Shown here: in pieces, positions 12,033 to 23,446 of the stretch
Numbering within the stretch: the stretch's first letter is position 1
Layout: the number at the start of each line of letters is the position of its first letter
DNA from: Gigaspora margarita
Lineage: Eukaryota > Glomeromycota > Glomeromycetes > Diversisporales > Gigasporaceae
Assembly (NCBI GenBank): GCA_009809945.1
Contig: WTPW01000976.1
Location: forward strand, 113,323 to 177,322
Length of the DNA: 64,000 bases
Direction of reading: 5' to 3'
Notes under the pieces: model-generated
Seen by the model: only the letters and a program-made list of their open reading frames with translations
Told to the model about the DNA's origin: nothing
The model's database searches: none
Program-made: the position numbers and the translations under genes

Positions 12033-12355
12033 AATAGATATTTAAAAAAATTTATTGATAATTTAATAATTTAAACAATAAGCTATTAAATTATCAAAAA
12101 ATTTTTTAAATATCTTTTGTTTTTAAAAAGTTATAACAATTTAAAAATTTTTATAATTAAAGGTAATAGCTTTAGGTGAATTCTACTATATAATTTTTTT
12201 ATAAAAATTTGTCTAAATTTTGATCTAGAGGTTCAAATTAAATAATTTTGGTACTTTTCGAATAGTTCTGAGAAGAGAATTCAAATAGTACCAAAATCAT
12301 TTGATTTGGATCACTATCAAGAGTTATTAACAAAATACTATTAATTATGAAAATA
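12033..12355. repeat. AT-rich repeat with GGTACC-type hairpin
   Basis: AT-rich sequence. At 12241-12300 a ~60-bp imperfect hairpin (ATTTTGGTAC ... GTACCAAAAT) belongs to the family also seen near 12778, 20532, 47681, 47844, 56591, 56784, 57337 and 57514. With 12698-12980 it forms a decayed copy of the element family at 47536; the left end is not readable. Confidence 0.55.
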
Positions 12356-12697
12356 ACTAATAATCACTATAAGTAATCATCATCTGTGATCTACAATGCA
12401 AAATCAAAATAAACAATTTTTATTAAATAAAAATTAAATCTCTTTAATGTTAGGGTAAGGGTAAAGGTTAGAGGTTAGAATAGAGCTTTATATATAGTAA
12501 AATTTAGCAAAAAAAAATTTTTTTTTGCATAAAAAAAAGTAGTTATATAGACAAAATTTTAGATTAGAAGCAATTTTAGCAATTTTTAAAAATTTTTTGT
12601 TTTTGTTATACAAAAATTAATCTATATATTATACCTAATCCTGATTTCTAATTGGCAAATTAACTATAGATGATAATTACCTGTAGTGTAAATTAGT
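12356..12697. mobile_element. Foldback MITE with telomere-like interior (~342 bp)
   Basis: The left end ACTAATAATCACTAT is matched by the inverted right end GTAGTGTAAATTAGT. The interior contains a degenerate TTAGGG-like stretch (near 12450-12476) followed by TATATAGTAAAATTTAGC. Sequence after that closely matches the interior of the foldback at 31179-31470 in reverse orientation. The host repeat at 20346 and 47536 lacks this insert at the equivalent place, so those copies preserve the empty site. Confidence 0.65.
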
Positions 12698-13682
12698 AAT
12701 TTCCATCTTTTTTTATAAAATTACTATATAATCAATAGTTTTTTGTAAATAACTTTTGATCTAGTAATCCAAATGAAATAATTTTGGTATCATTGGATTC
12801 GTCTTATAGAAACTAATTGAATGGTACCAAAATCATTCAGATTAGATTACTGTATCATAATATATCCAAGTTTTTGTAAAATTTTATATATAAACATATA
12901 GATTTTAAATTTTTTTTTTATATAGTCTAGAGGGATCAAGAGCTACTATATAAAGTATATAATATTATTTATAGATATCCTCTAATCATAAATAGTTGCT
13001 ATATAAAAAAGTTACAATTTTAATATTAAAAAACTTTTATACAATAGGTAAAGTTGTTTAGAAGAATAAAATATATTTATTTTAAAATTTTTATACAAAT
13101 TACAGTCAAAATCATAAGTAGTTTTCTTTTTGTAACTTTTTAAATTAAAAAGCTATGATTTTAAAACTTTTACAGTTAATAATATACAAGAAATGCTGAT
13201 TACTGATTTTTTTTTATAATTTTCTCAACAACTATCTCATTAAATTAGCCCAAATTTTCTGTCATAGCTATAAAAATGATTGAACTTTAATATACTAGAT
13301 ATTTAGAATTTTTGAATACAATTCTGATTTTTTATTGATTTTTAAAAATAGAGTACATGTTGATCATTTTTCATATGATTTTAGTATTACAACATAATTT
13401 TGGCAAAAAATAAAAATATGCTACTAATAAAACTTTTTATTGCTGCAATTAATTTTTATTAAATTTTTATAGTAAATAAATTTAAATATATTCTTTATAG
13501 TAGTAAAAATTATAATATATAAACTATTTAAAAAAAATGTACTTGTATATATTGTAAAGTTTTCTGAGTAACTCCAAATTCTTTGTAGTTATACAAAAAT
13601 TACTAATTTTATTTGGTTATATCATATGATTATCATATGACAAAAATAATATCTAATTTTTAAATATGTATATCTCAACGAA
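12698..13682. repeat. Hairpin repeat end and AT-rich foldback sequence
   Basis: 12778-12838 is a second GGTACC-type hairpin. About 12930-12980 matches the right end of the element family at 47536 (GGGATCAAGAGCTACTATAT then an AT-rich inverted end). From 12981 to 13682 the sequence is AT-rich with words shared with 16905-17250, 18880-19190 and 28920-29030. No gene seen. Confidence 0.5.
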
Positions 13683-14001
13683 TACCGTATATTCCCAAAA
13701 ATAAGCTACTCCGAAAATAAGCAACCCCCTGATTTTTTTCAAAAATCTCAAAAAACGCGTTAGTAGTTGCTACATATAAAAGTCTAAATTTTACTAAATA
13801 AACCTCAAAAGTCCATTAAGTAAACTTGTTCAGGACACAAAAATACACTTACAGTAAAAATTTTATAGCATTTGGATAACTTTTTATTAGTACGTTTTTC
13901 AATTTTTCAAAAAATTTAACAATTCGAAAATAAGCAACCTCCCGTTTTTTTGTGTAATTTTTGCCCCAAAAAAGGTTGCTTATTTTCGGGAATATATGGT
14001 A
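13683..14001. mobile_element. TACCGTATA-family MITE, copy 2 (~319 bp)
   Basis: Left end TACCGTATATTCCCAAAAAT, right end TTTTCGGGAATATATGGTA, inverted with few mismatches and TA at both ends. Near-identical interior to the copy at 32898-33218, suggesting recent common origin. Confidence 0.85.
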
Positions 14002-14662
14002 TTCAAACAATTTTAATAATTTTACTATCATTAGCACTAGAAAAACTTATTCTACAACTTTTTTTTTTTTTTGTATCAAAGTTTCCACTCTGAGAAAAGG
14101 CTTTTATTCAAGCAAACAGATCAAGAGCACCTCTTTGGGCACCTGACATTTGTTATATTGATGAGGGTACAACTAGTCATACCTGCAACTTTTGGTTGCC
14201 TATTTAAGTAGCCACCCGAAGGTTCCATACTAGCTACCATACCTACAACCCGCATACCAGCATTGCCTATTTAAACCCTCTGGTCCTTGCTTCGTCTGCC
14301 AATCCTACTTGTATTACCAGTACAATCCTCTGTTACATTAGTTAGTCAAGGTTAGTCCTGGATGCTTGCAGAATCCCCTTAGGACTAATTTATCCTCGTA
14401 GAACACTTGGTAGAGCAGTCCTTGTCCCACACAGGTATTACCTACATTTCGGTAACTTACGTTATAGCTTTACCTATATACTTGAAGTCAGGGCTAACTA
14501 TTAACCCTACTATTATCTGCTTCTGCTCTTGTGAGGTTCACTTCAATCCCAATACCTACCACAATCTTTCTATCGGTTCTTCCTCAGTATCTCCAAACTT
14601 CCAAACTAGTTAGCCCAGAAGGGTCGGTCAGCCTGGCTTTAAGTACTAAATAGACTCCCTCC

Positions 14663-15232
14663 TAGAGGTCTGACTCAATGAATACTATTCACTGAATATT
14701 CACTGAATATTCGAATATTTGAATATATAATTTTTCACTGAATAAATATTCGAATATTTAAAATATCACTAAATATATTTATTGAATATTCATTGACTAT
14801 ATATATATATATATATATATAATTTTATAATTTTATTTTATTTTTTAATAATTTATTTGCAATTTTATTGGCTAATTTAAGTGAGATATTATATAATTTT
14901 TTAAAACTAAAATATAAAAAATATTTAATGAATATTCAGTGAATATTCATTGAATATTTTCAAAATTTTTAAACAATATTCGAATAAAAAAATATTGAAC
15001 AAATGAAAATTCGAATACAGTCTTTCCTCATTTATATCAACCCATTTGAATTTGCTTAAATTTATGTTGATAGTGATATTAACGAGGGAATTATATTAAA
15101 GTTGATATATATGAGGGAATTTTAAATATATAAAAATTTATAAAAATTCATTTTGTGGCTTAGGTTGATATTAACGGGATTGATATTAACGAGGGATGAC
15201 TGTACTTATTTTTTGACCAAGTCAGACCTCTA
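14663..15232. mobile_element. hAT-like MITE (570 bp) inside the SINE
   Basis: Inverted ends TAGAGGTCTGAC and GTCAGACCTCTA, flanked by CTCCCTCC (14655-14662) and CTCCCTCA (15233-15240), an 8-bp TSD with one mismatch. The interior iterates GAATATTCACTGAATATT-like words and an (AT)n run. SINE sequence resumes on both sides. A Tc1/mariner-like MITE is nested within it. Confidence 0.8.
15016..15204. mobile_element. Tc1/mariner-like MITE (189 bp)
   Basis: Left end TACAGTCTTTCCTCATTTAT, right end TTAACGAGGGATGACTGTA, about 25 bp TIR and TA at both termini. Subterminal words TGATATTAACGAGGGA occur twice near the right end. Confidence 0.85.
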
Positions 15233-15852
15233 CTCCCTCACCTTGGTACATGTTGCCGAAATACATGTCCTTTTCCTTCGGTGCAACTCCGGCAGCCAGG
15301 TTGGTGAACCCCCTTCTTGAGGATTTTTCATCCAGTTCTCTGGCTCTGGTTTTTGATATTCTAAGTATGGTTAGCACCGTTAAAGATCTTTGCTACTTCC
15401 TCACTCAGAACTTCTAAACAGGTATTTATTTTCTGATCCTTGGATTTTTTGTGTGCCCGACGGCTTCCATTCAAGATAATGTACCAAAGGATCTATGAGA
15501 AGAAACAGTTACTATAATACTGGCCTATTATTCAAAGCATCGCTAGTGGGATTTGAACCCTAGACCTGCCACTTAGAGCTGACAACTTACCAACTTCTCT
15601 AAGTCACCACACCCCATTTTACAACTTTCATTTAATTTTTAAAAACTATTTAAATAATAAACTATTTTTTTATTTTTTAAAAAAAAATATTGACTACTAA
15701 GATCATATAAAAAATGATCTGCATGTGCTCTACTCTTAAGTAAATTCATTTAATTTGATCAAAAATTGTTCAAAATTTTAGCTTTCATCTAATTTTTGTT
15801 ATAGTAATTAAAAAATTATAAAAAAAATCTATAATTAGTATTTCTTGTATAT

Positions 15853-16884
15853 ATATATTTTTTTTTTCACTTTACAACCTTGCGCTAATTTATTAGAAGT
15901 TTTTCATATACAAAATACAAATAAACAATTTCTAACTATAACATTAGGCTAATACCCGACAACTCTACTAGTGCCCAGGTATGGTTGTTGCACTGATATT
16001 TGTTAGTCTCCAAGCCATATATAACATCCCTCATATATCTCTTCGAGAACATATCCAGGTTCTCAGCTACCTCTTCATAGACCATTCCTTCAAAACTTCA
16101 TCCCTGAGCTACTCATAAAGATGAATAAAAAAAAAGGAAAAATAAAGGGGGAAAATACAACTAAAAGAAATCCTACAAACAAAACCAAAATAAAAAAAAG
16201 AAAAAGATACAGTAAAAGAGAAGAACAAAAATAAAGTCATGAAAAAACAGAAAATAAAGGTGTTAATACGTCTAAACACTAAACGATAAAAATTATATAA
16301 TACTGCGCAAGGAATCGCCTCGCCTAGTATTATAATGTATAAAGAAAGTTCTAGAATTTATTTCCTTTGATCGACCAACTCCTATGCGTCACAACTTCAT
16401 TACGCGTTATTCCTGTTTACAACTTCACGTGCCTTCTTCCCGATTAGGATAGAAACAACAATGTCGATCTTTTGAAGGGGTATGCCGAATTTCCCACTTT
16501 TATCAAAATTCCAGAAAAAAAAAGTCCAAGCGAGAATATGGTATGTAGTGTTCAGTATTTTGTACTTGACCATAAAATTTTCTTAAAGAATATGTTGCAA
16601 AACTCATTTCTTGGCTTACCCCTAAGCCAACTATACAAACTTCGTCAACGAAAGCCACTGTCTTTCACCAGAATTTCTTGTACCAAGGGTGCGTTGCTAG
16701 TTATCTTGCACAACTGACGCTTCTGGCTTGCATGCCAAATATATAAAGGAGTCCTGGAGAATAGAGGAGTCATTGACCTTTATAAAAACCGTAAGTATAG
16801 CCGCTTCTTGATCTGTCACCTTTAACTTTTTGTTTTGCGTTTGTCTAAAAATTTTGGTACAAGTGATCATCAGAAAGAGTTCCG
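15853..16884 (-). mobile_element. LINE-tailed retroelement with perfect 16-bp TSD (minus strand)
   Basis: Flanked by the perfect direct repeat AGTATTTCTTGTATAT (15837-15852 and 16885-16900). A T run at the left end is the poly(A) of a minus-strand element. The 1032-bp body aligns along its length with the element at 46393-47522, for example GCTTCTGGCTTGC near 16721 and the 5' start AACTCTTTCT on the minus strand. I see no convincing tRNA-type A and B boxes at its 5' end, so it may be a SINE with an unidentified head or a fixed deletion derivative of a LINE. A small open frame at 16472-16717 is on the opposite strand and is not supported. Confidence 0.8.
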
Positions 16885-16900
16885 AGTATTTCTTGTATAT

Positions 16901-17247
16901 TATTTACTATAAAAGTTTCAAAATTATAGCTTTTTAATTTAAAAAGTTACAAGAAAAGACTACTTATAATTTTGACTATAAATAACTTTTATTAATATTG
17001 TTTTCATTTTATTTTCTACAAATATAGCTAAAAAATTGTAATTTTTTTTGCAAAAGTAAAATAAAAAAATATATTAATGAAAAATTAACTGATTTATATA
17101 AATATTTTATAGTAAGTATATTTTGTTCTCCTAAACAACTTTTTTTATCACTTAAAAATCAATTTATTTAGTATTATTTTGACTCTTTTATAGCAACTAT
17201 AGTATCAATAATTATATAAAAATTTTTAAAATAAATTTTAAAAAATT
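16901..17247. repeat. AT-rich foldback repeat
   Basis: Shares words such as AGCTTTTTAATTTAAAAAG and CTAAACAACTTTTTT with 13060-13200, 17950-18210 and 18880-19190 in direct or inverted orientation. Probably a decayed AT-rich MITE family. No gene seen. Confidence 0.45.
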
Positions 17248-17260
17248 TTTATATACAATT

Positions 17261-17918
17261 TTTTTTTTCACTTTGGCAGTTTCACTAATACTTTATTAAG
17301 ATACTAAGTATATTATTACATTTATATACTTGTTTACTCCTAATTTGCAAGCCTGACATTACCTGGCTATCCTAAGGCATCCAAGTACAACCTATCGCAC
17401 TAATTTAAGATTGTTTAGAAACTAAGAGCTGTGTTAAACTAGTCTAAGTAGGACCCCGAAATATACATAGATAGGTCAGATATAAGTTTGCTTATTATTG
17501 AGGTTTTTTATGCAGATCTTTTCTATTTATAGTAATTTTTTGCTTATTTTTGAAGTTTTTTCTGCAGATCTTTCCTTTTTTAGTAACCCTCTAATTAACC
17601 TGACCTATCTATGTATATTTCGGGGTCCTGTCTAAGTGCCACACCAAAATGGCTTTTCACCAACTAATATTCTATTGCCTGTTACCAACATGCACAGGTT
17701 AAAGGAACCTTGCTTTTGCTCCATTTTTTCTTCTTTTAACTTCTTCATTAATCTTTTTTCTTTGTTAGTAGAACTTTCTGCATGACTTGGATTAAAGTTT
17801 CTTTTCTGACTCTTCTTTTTAGCTAAATTTCTTGACTTCAGAACCTGTTTTTTCTGCTGATTTCTCTTATGCATCTACTAGATTCCTTCTTTTCGCTCTA
17901 ATTTAGCTATCTTTTTAA
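17261..17918 (-). mobile_element. 5'-truncated LINE-tailed retroelement with 13-bp TSD
   Basis: Flanked by the direct repeat TTTATATACAATT (17248-17260 and 17919-17931). The left end is a T run, so the element lies on the minus strand. It carries the same 3' UTR as the LINE ending near 12032 and the element at 46393, but only about 470 net bp, the usual 5' truncation of target-primed retrotransposition. A 180-bp MITE (17450-17629) with its own TSD is inserted. The minus-strand open frame 17632-17874 is Lys/Arg-rich and may be LINE C-terminal sequence. Confidence 0.85.
17450..17629. mobile_element. AGGACCCCG-family MITE, copy 1 (180 bp, 8-bp TSD)
   Basis: Left end AGGACCCCGAAATATACATA; the right end is its exact inverse over about 29 bp. 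The flanks are GTCTAAGT (17442-17449) and GTCTAAGT (17630-17637), a perfect 8-bp TSD, and the undisturbed homologous site is visible in the related element at about 46583-46593. A second copy lies at 36336-36515 with its interior in the opposite orientation. hAT-like by TSD length. Confidence 0.9.
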
Positions 17919-17931
17919 TTTATATACAATT

Positions 17932-18438
17932 ATTAATCATTGCTATATATAAAAATCAAAATAATATTAAGTAAATCAATATTTAATCAATAAAAACAGT
18001 TGTTTATAAAAACAAAATATATTTATACAAATTATTTAACTTTTAATTAGTATTATTTTTTATTTTATATATTTATAAACATAGCTAAAAAAATTTGTAA
18101 TTTTTTTATAAAACATAAATAAAAAAATGTATTAATAAAATATTAACTAAAATATAAAAATTTTAAAATAAATAACTTTTTATATTGCATAAAAATTGAT
18201 TTGCTTAGAGCATAACATTTATTATATAATATTTATTTACTATAGAGGCTTACTTCCTCCTTAGATAATATATATATGAAATTTAGCCAATTAAATTAAA
18301 CTAAGAGGTAAGATTTGTCTTGACCCCTCACTCTCTAAAATATTACTTAATAAATATTATTTCCTTAGTATTATTTTGACTTTTATATATAACAACAATT
18401 AATAATTGTATATAAAAATTTTCAAAATAAATTTTAAA
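17932..18438. repeat. AT-rich foldback repeat
   Basis: TATTAATCATTGCTATATAT near 17931 is inverted in ATATATAACAACAATTAATA near 18395, with AT-rich sequence between. Probably a decayed MITE. No gene seen. Confidence 0.5.
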
Positions 18439-18865
18439 TATAGTGCACAATACTTAAAGACTATACAAACTTTAAAACCCAATAACTTTTGATCTAAAAA
18501 GGATATTAAAAAAAGAAGTCATTATTTTATAGCTAAATTAATTTATTACAACTTAGTAGTTTGTTTTTTAACCAATTATATTAATCTTTTAAAATATATA
18601 GCCTTAAAAATATAGTATTTTTATATGATAATATATAAAAAAAGTTAAAAATTGGGATATTAGAACAAATAATCTATCAAATTGTTTTGAATTTATATAA
18701 TAACTTTTTAAAAAAATTTTAACTAATCAAAATATAGAAAATTTGGCCCATCAAATTTATGCAACTTTAAAAATATTAAAAATCAACTTTTTAAATAAAT
18801 TAAAACTTTAAATTTTTAAATTTTAAAAATAGAACAAATATAGTCTTTAAATGTTATACACTATA
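18439..18865. mobile_element. TATAGTG-family MITE, copy 1 (~427 bp)
   Basis: Left end TATAGTGCACAATACTTAAA and right end TTTAAATGTTATACACTATA are inverted. The subterminal block GACTATACAAACTTTAAAA and the interior TTACAACTTAGTAGT match the copy at 45675-46074. TA target inferred. Confidence 0.75.
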
Positions 18866-19772
18866 CAGTTATTAATTGTTGCTATATATAAAAATTAAAA
18901 TAATACTAAGCAAATCAATTTATACAATAAGAAAAGTTGTTTAGTAGAATAAAAATATATCTATTCTAAAACTTTATAAAAATCAGTTAATATTTCATTA
19001 ATATAGTTTTTTTATATTTTTGCAAAAATCAATACTAATAAAAAGTTATTCTATTTGTATGAAATTTTATATTAAATATATTTTGTTTTTTTGTACAAGT
19101 ATTCATATTGTATAAAAATCGATTTATTTAGTATTATTTTGACTTTTCTATATAATAACTATCTATGATTATATATAAAATTTTCAAAATATCTCTACTA
19201 AATTACTTTTTATATTAATTATAATTTGTGCTTATATAGAGGTACTTTATAAAGTTAAACTTCTTTATAATCATCTAGGGATATTAAATATTCAAATTAG
19301 CCTTTTTATTTTATAAAATTTTTAGCTAATAAAAAGATTTATATAAACAAATATAACAGAATTGTTTGTAAAAATATGAATATTTATGCTATTTATTCTA
19401 GAGGCTAGGTAAAAAGAATAAAAAAAAGTTAGCAATCTTGACAAGGTTAACAACTATCTTTAATGAACTAAAAGTATTTTTTAGTAAGTTGAAGAACCTT
19501 TTAGAAAGAAAATAGTTGTTATAACAGATTGTGTATAGATACTAATTGAAGTAACCATAAGTTTTTATTGTAGTGATAAAGAATTATCTTAGATAATTTT
19601 TGCTATATATTGTAATGATATATGTTTGGCTTAGTCCATAGATAATAAAAGCAGAATTGCTAAAATTTAAAAAAAATATATATATATTACCTTTTTTTAA
19701 TAATCACTTGGACCAAATTTTTCTACTAAAGAAAAACAAAAAGTTTTTTGTTAAAGTGTTACCTATACTTAA
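18866..19772. repeat. AT-rich foldback and spacer
   Basis: 18868-19190 is an imperfect palindrome: TTATTAATTGTTGCTATATA on the left and a TATATAATAACTATCTATGA type end on the right. 19200-19772 is AT-rich with no supported feature. Confidence 0.5.
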
Positions 19773-20036
19773 TATATGGGCTAGGTGCTGTGAAAAGAGA
19801 CCAAATTGACAAAACAAAAGATCTTCAGAAAATCAATTTTTATGTTGCAAATCTTATAATAAATTATAAAAAAGTGCAAAATTTAAAGAACAATATAGCA
19901 AAAATTTTATTAATACAACTACTTTGTGTTTTAAGTAAAAAATGATCTTAATTATATTCTAAATTGATTTATATGAAATAATATCTTTGGAAAAAATTGT
20001 CAATTTGGTTTCTTTTTGTAGCACCTAGCTCATATA
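19773..20036. mobile_element. Foldback MITE (~264 bp)
   Basis: TATATGGGCTAGGTGCTGTG on the left and the inverse ending GTAGCACCTAGCTCATATA on the right, continuing through GACCAAATTGAC / GTCAATTTGGTTTC, about 38 bp of TIR. The open frame across it (19748-19945) is not supported as a gene. Confidence 0.7.
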
Positions 20037-20345
20037 GTAGAATAATACAAGAAATAGTTTTTATAAAGATTAACTACTGCTCTAGAAACTTTTTTATATA
20101 TTTAACATACAAGCCAAAAGTATCCTTTTACAAAATAACTAGAAGAAGGTGAAGCAGGACCCCAGATATCTAGTACAAAGATCATATATATGCATTTTAG
20201 CAAAAACCTCTAAAATTTAAAAAGCAAAAAAAACAGTTTTTAGCAATTAATTTAGCATTTAGTAGTTCAATTTGAATGAACTTTTTTTTAAAAAAAGCTC
20301 TTAGTAAGAAATATCTACAAAAAAAAAGATCATTCAATTCTGATT

Positions 20346-20753
20346 AGGGTCATCAATAAATAATATTATATCAGAGCCATTATACAAAATATTAGTACCA
20401 AAATTATTTGATTTGGATTACTGAATCAAGAGATATTAACAAAATACTATTGGTTATATCTTTTCTTATAAAATTACTATATAATCAATAGTTTTTTGTA
20501 AATAACTCTTGATCTAGTAATCCAAGTAAAATAATGTTGGCATTATTGGATTCATCTAATAGAGATAAATTAAATAGTACTAAAATCATCCAAATCAAAT
20601 TACTGTATCTTAATATATCCAAGTTTTTGTAAAATTATATATATAAACATACAGATTTTAAAAAAAATTTTTATATAGACTAGAGGGGGTCAAGAGCTAC
20701 TATATAGGGATATATAACATTATTATATTTATGAAACCCTTTCACTGAATTAA
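20346..20753. mobile_element. Internally deleted copy of the GGGGGCATCCAT element family
   Basis: The left end GGGTCATCAATAAATAATAT and right end ATATTTATGAAACCC correspond to the TIR of the larger element at 47536-49161. A GGTACC-type hairpin lies at about 20532-20590, and the signature GGGGGTCAAGAGCTACTATA precedes the right end, as in that element. It lacks the hAT insert and the 12356 MITE, so it preserves empty sites. Confidence 0.65.
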
Positions 20754-22168
20754 AAGTTATTTAACAAAATATAGATTTGTTATTTTTAGCAAATTAGATC
20801 AAAATTGTTCAAAACCTATATAAGAGATGTTTGGGGTTCTAGTAAAGCTCTTTAATGAAAAATTTTGATAAGAACTAACAAGTTTTTTGTTAACAAAGTA
20901 TTTGTGATAAAACAATAGAAAATATCAAAAAAATAAGTTTTCTAAATATATATGTTTTTTTAAATTCAATACAAGTAATTTGTTTTATTTTTTTGACTCT
21001 TTGAAATTTTGACAAAGTGGGCATTTTGGTTTACTTCTTTCAAAAAATTAGCAATATTTACTTTACCATATTAGAATCAAGTCATAAATGAATTTTAGAT
21101 CTTGTGAAATAAACAATGAATAATACATAAAGTATTTTGAAAAAAAATCTGAGCTAAAAATTTTTTTTAAAACATTTTTTTTTGTTATAATTTTCTTTTT
21201 TTTTTATTTTTTATTTTTGTTTTATTTGTCTATCTTTATGTTCTTGTAGGCTAAAGATTTTTTTAGCTAAAGATTTTTTTAGCAATAGTTTTTTATCTAT
21301 ATATAATAATTTAAATTTAATTTAAAGTAGAAATTACTTTTTTTAGTATTATATAATTTTTATGATAGTTTTCTTTTTGGTACCAAATTTTAATTGGCCT
21401 AAGGCCTTGTATTTTTTTTTTGATATATGTTTTTTTATTTTTTTTTTTAGTTTTTTTTCTTTTTACTCTATTTTTTGTTTCTTTTTGCTCTTTTTAGTTT
21501 AGTTTTTCCTCACATTTCCAAGACTATTTTTTTTAGACTATACTCTTGTATAGTAGTATGAAGCTAATGTACTAGTTAGAGTTTTCAGAAATTTTATATG
21601 ATAATTCATATTTGGTTTAGTTGTCTAGATTAGATAATACAGTATAGAATTTCAAAAAACTCTAATATAACTTAGATCTGAGGCTATATAATTTTAGTAG
21701 TATTTTAGCCAAATAAATATATAAAACAGATCAAAATTTAAAAATTACTATATAAAAATACAATGTTTAATGACATTTATACAAAAATTTTTTTTAAAAA
21801 ACATCTAAGTTATATATTAGAGTTTTTTGAGATCTTGTTAGTATTGTTTATTCTTTGCAAACTCGTATATACTTGTTTTTACAATATATTATAGACAAAA
21901 AGATCATATTTGGTAAATCTCCTCTAAGAAAAAAATATATATATATATGTTTTATATATAATATAAAAACTATTTATTAACAATTGCTATAAGTAAAATA
22001 AATCTAAAATTAATTTAAATCAATCTAGATTAGATTATAATAACTATATTTAAAATCTAATAATAGTACTTTTTTGTAGCTGTCTAAGCTATTTGGTTTG
22101 TAAATACTACTTTATTTCAAAATTATCAAGTTTTCAAAATCAATCTGTATTTTTTTTTTTAATTTTAA
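20754..22168. other. AT-rich region, no gene seen
   Basis: AT-rich and T-rich tracts (notably 21170-21500). A weak inverted repeat spans about 21560-21840 (TTAGAGTTTT and inverse). No coding or RNA feature supported. Confidence 0.5.
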
Positions 22169-22571
22169 TATAGTACAAGAAGCCTATACTCAACATGTTT
22201 TAATTTTTAAATTAATATAATTTTTTGTACAAAAGGTTTTTTAAAAACCTGACTAGTAAATTTGTAGAGCAATATTAGTTCTATAAATTTGCCAAATATT
22301 TTTTTAAAAAACCTTCTCTATAAAAAGTTGATGTGTTTTAAAGATTACTATTGTTTTATATATAATTATTATATGTTTTAATTTTAGTTAACTTTAAAGT
22401 GCTATAACTTTTTATAAAGACAACATTTTAAAAATCTGACCAGTAACTTTGTTCATTATAATAAGCATTGCAAATTTGCCAAATAGCTTTTAAAAATATT
22501 GTTTCTATAAAAAGTTGATGCATTTTAAAGTTATACTATTTTATTGTTTAGTATAGACTTCTTGCACTATA
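22169..22571. mobile_element. Foldback MITE with internal duplication (~403 bp)
   Basis: Left end TATAGTACAAGAAGCCTATA, right end TATAGACTTCTTGCACTATA, inverted over about 21 bp with TA at both ends. Internally the stretch around TAAAAAGTTGATG occurs twice, indicating an internal duplication. Confidence 0.75.
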
Positions 22572-22763
22572 CTAATAGTAGTAAGCTATCCATCTATTTT
22601 ATTTATAACTCAAACAAATACATTAGTAATACATTTTTAAGGCTATATAATCCATTTTATTTATTTTTATACCTTATCTAACTTGTCTATTTTAGCTATT
22701 CAAAACTCCAATACACATTTTGATTTTTGATTTTTAGCAAAAACCAGCTTTAAAACTAGAGTA

Positions 22764-23157
22764 CGGGAAAAAAAGCCTGGTTGATTTTGGAAATTTTAAA
22801 GGCTATAAAAGCAGTGTTTCACAATTGGTACTTAAGTTGAAATTAGTATATGTATTTAGTATAATAAATACATTTTTAACAAATGGATACTATTTGTTTT
22901 TCTTACATACCTGCTACCAGTAACAAGCCTTCAAAGTTGAATAGGCCAGGCCTGAGCCCAACCTGTTTAGGCCCAGCCCATTCAACTTTGAAAGCTTGTT
23001 ACTGGTAGTAGGCATGTAAGAAAAACAAATAGAGTCCATTTGCTAAAAATGTGTATATTATACTAAATACATATACTGATTTCGACTTAAGTACCAATTG
23101 TGAAACACTGCTTTTATAGCCTTCAAAATTTTTAAAATCAACCAGGCTTTTTTTTTT
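22764..23157. mobile_element. Near-perfect palindromic MITE (~394 bp)
   Basis: Arms of about 175 bp fold from AAAAAAAGCCTGGTTGATTT to its inverse AAATCAACCAGGC. The centre (22930-22990) is GC-richer, with GGCCAGGCCTGAGCCCAACC, unlike the AT-rich surroundings. No coding potential. High arm identity suggests recent origin or arm homogenisation. Confidence 0.85.
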
Positions 23158-23177
23158 ACATCCTATTTAAAACCATA

Positions 23178-23446
23178 TACCATATAGACCTGAAATAATG
23201 CTCAGGGGCATTATTTCGAAATCTAGGCCCCCTTAAAATAGCATATGTGATCTCAAATTAATGCTCATGCGCGCCCCCGAATTAACGCGCACCCTACTAT
23301 GCAAGATATATATGCGCATTATTTTGAAATTATTTAGGCTCTGAAAATCATCTCTATTTCGAAATAACGCACATGGGCGTACTCAAAATAACGCGCAGGT
23401 CAATTAATTAATGCGCAGGTGGGTGTTATTTCAGGTCTATACGGTA
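23178..23446. mobile_element. TACC(A/G)TATAGACC-type MITE (~269 bp)
   Basis: Left end TACCATATAGACCTGAAATA and inverted right end TATTTCAGGTCTATACGGTA. Interior words AATAACGCGCA and ATTATTTCGAAAT repeat. The TACCRTATA terminus resembles that of the TACCGTATA family (7866 and others) but the rest is distinct, so it is probably mobilised by a related transposase. Confidence 0.85.

Larger units (their letters stand above)
14062..15619 (-). mobile_element. tRNA-headed SINE-like element, copy 1 (minus strand)
   Basis: On the minus strand the element begins near 15619 with a tRNA-like head: A-box-like sequence (complement of 15590-15601) and a B box (complement of GGGATTTGAACCC at 15548-15560). 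The body is GC-richer than its surroundings and aligns with the copies at 43130 and 62837 (for example the block around GGTTCACTTCAATCCCAATA at 14537). It ends in an A run (T run at 14059-14072). A 9-bp TSD TACAACTTT lies at 14053-14061 and 15620-15628. A hAT-like MITE (14663-15232) containing another MITE interrupts it, so the net length is about 980 bp. Confidence 0.8.
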
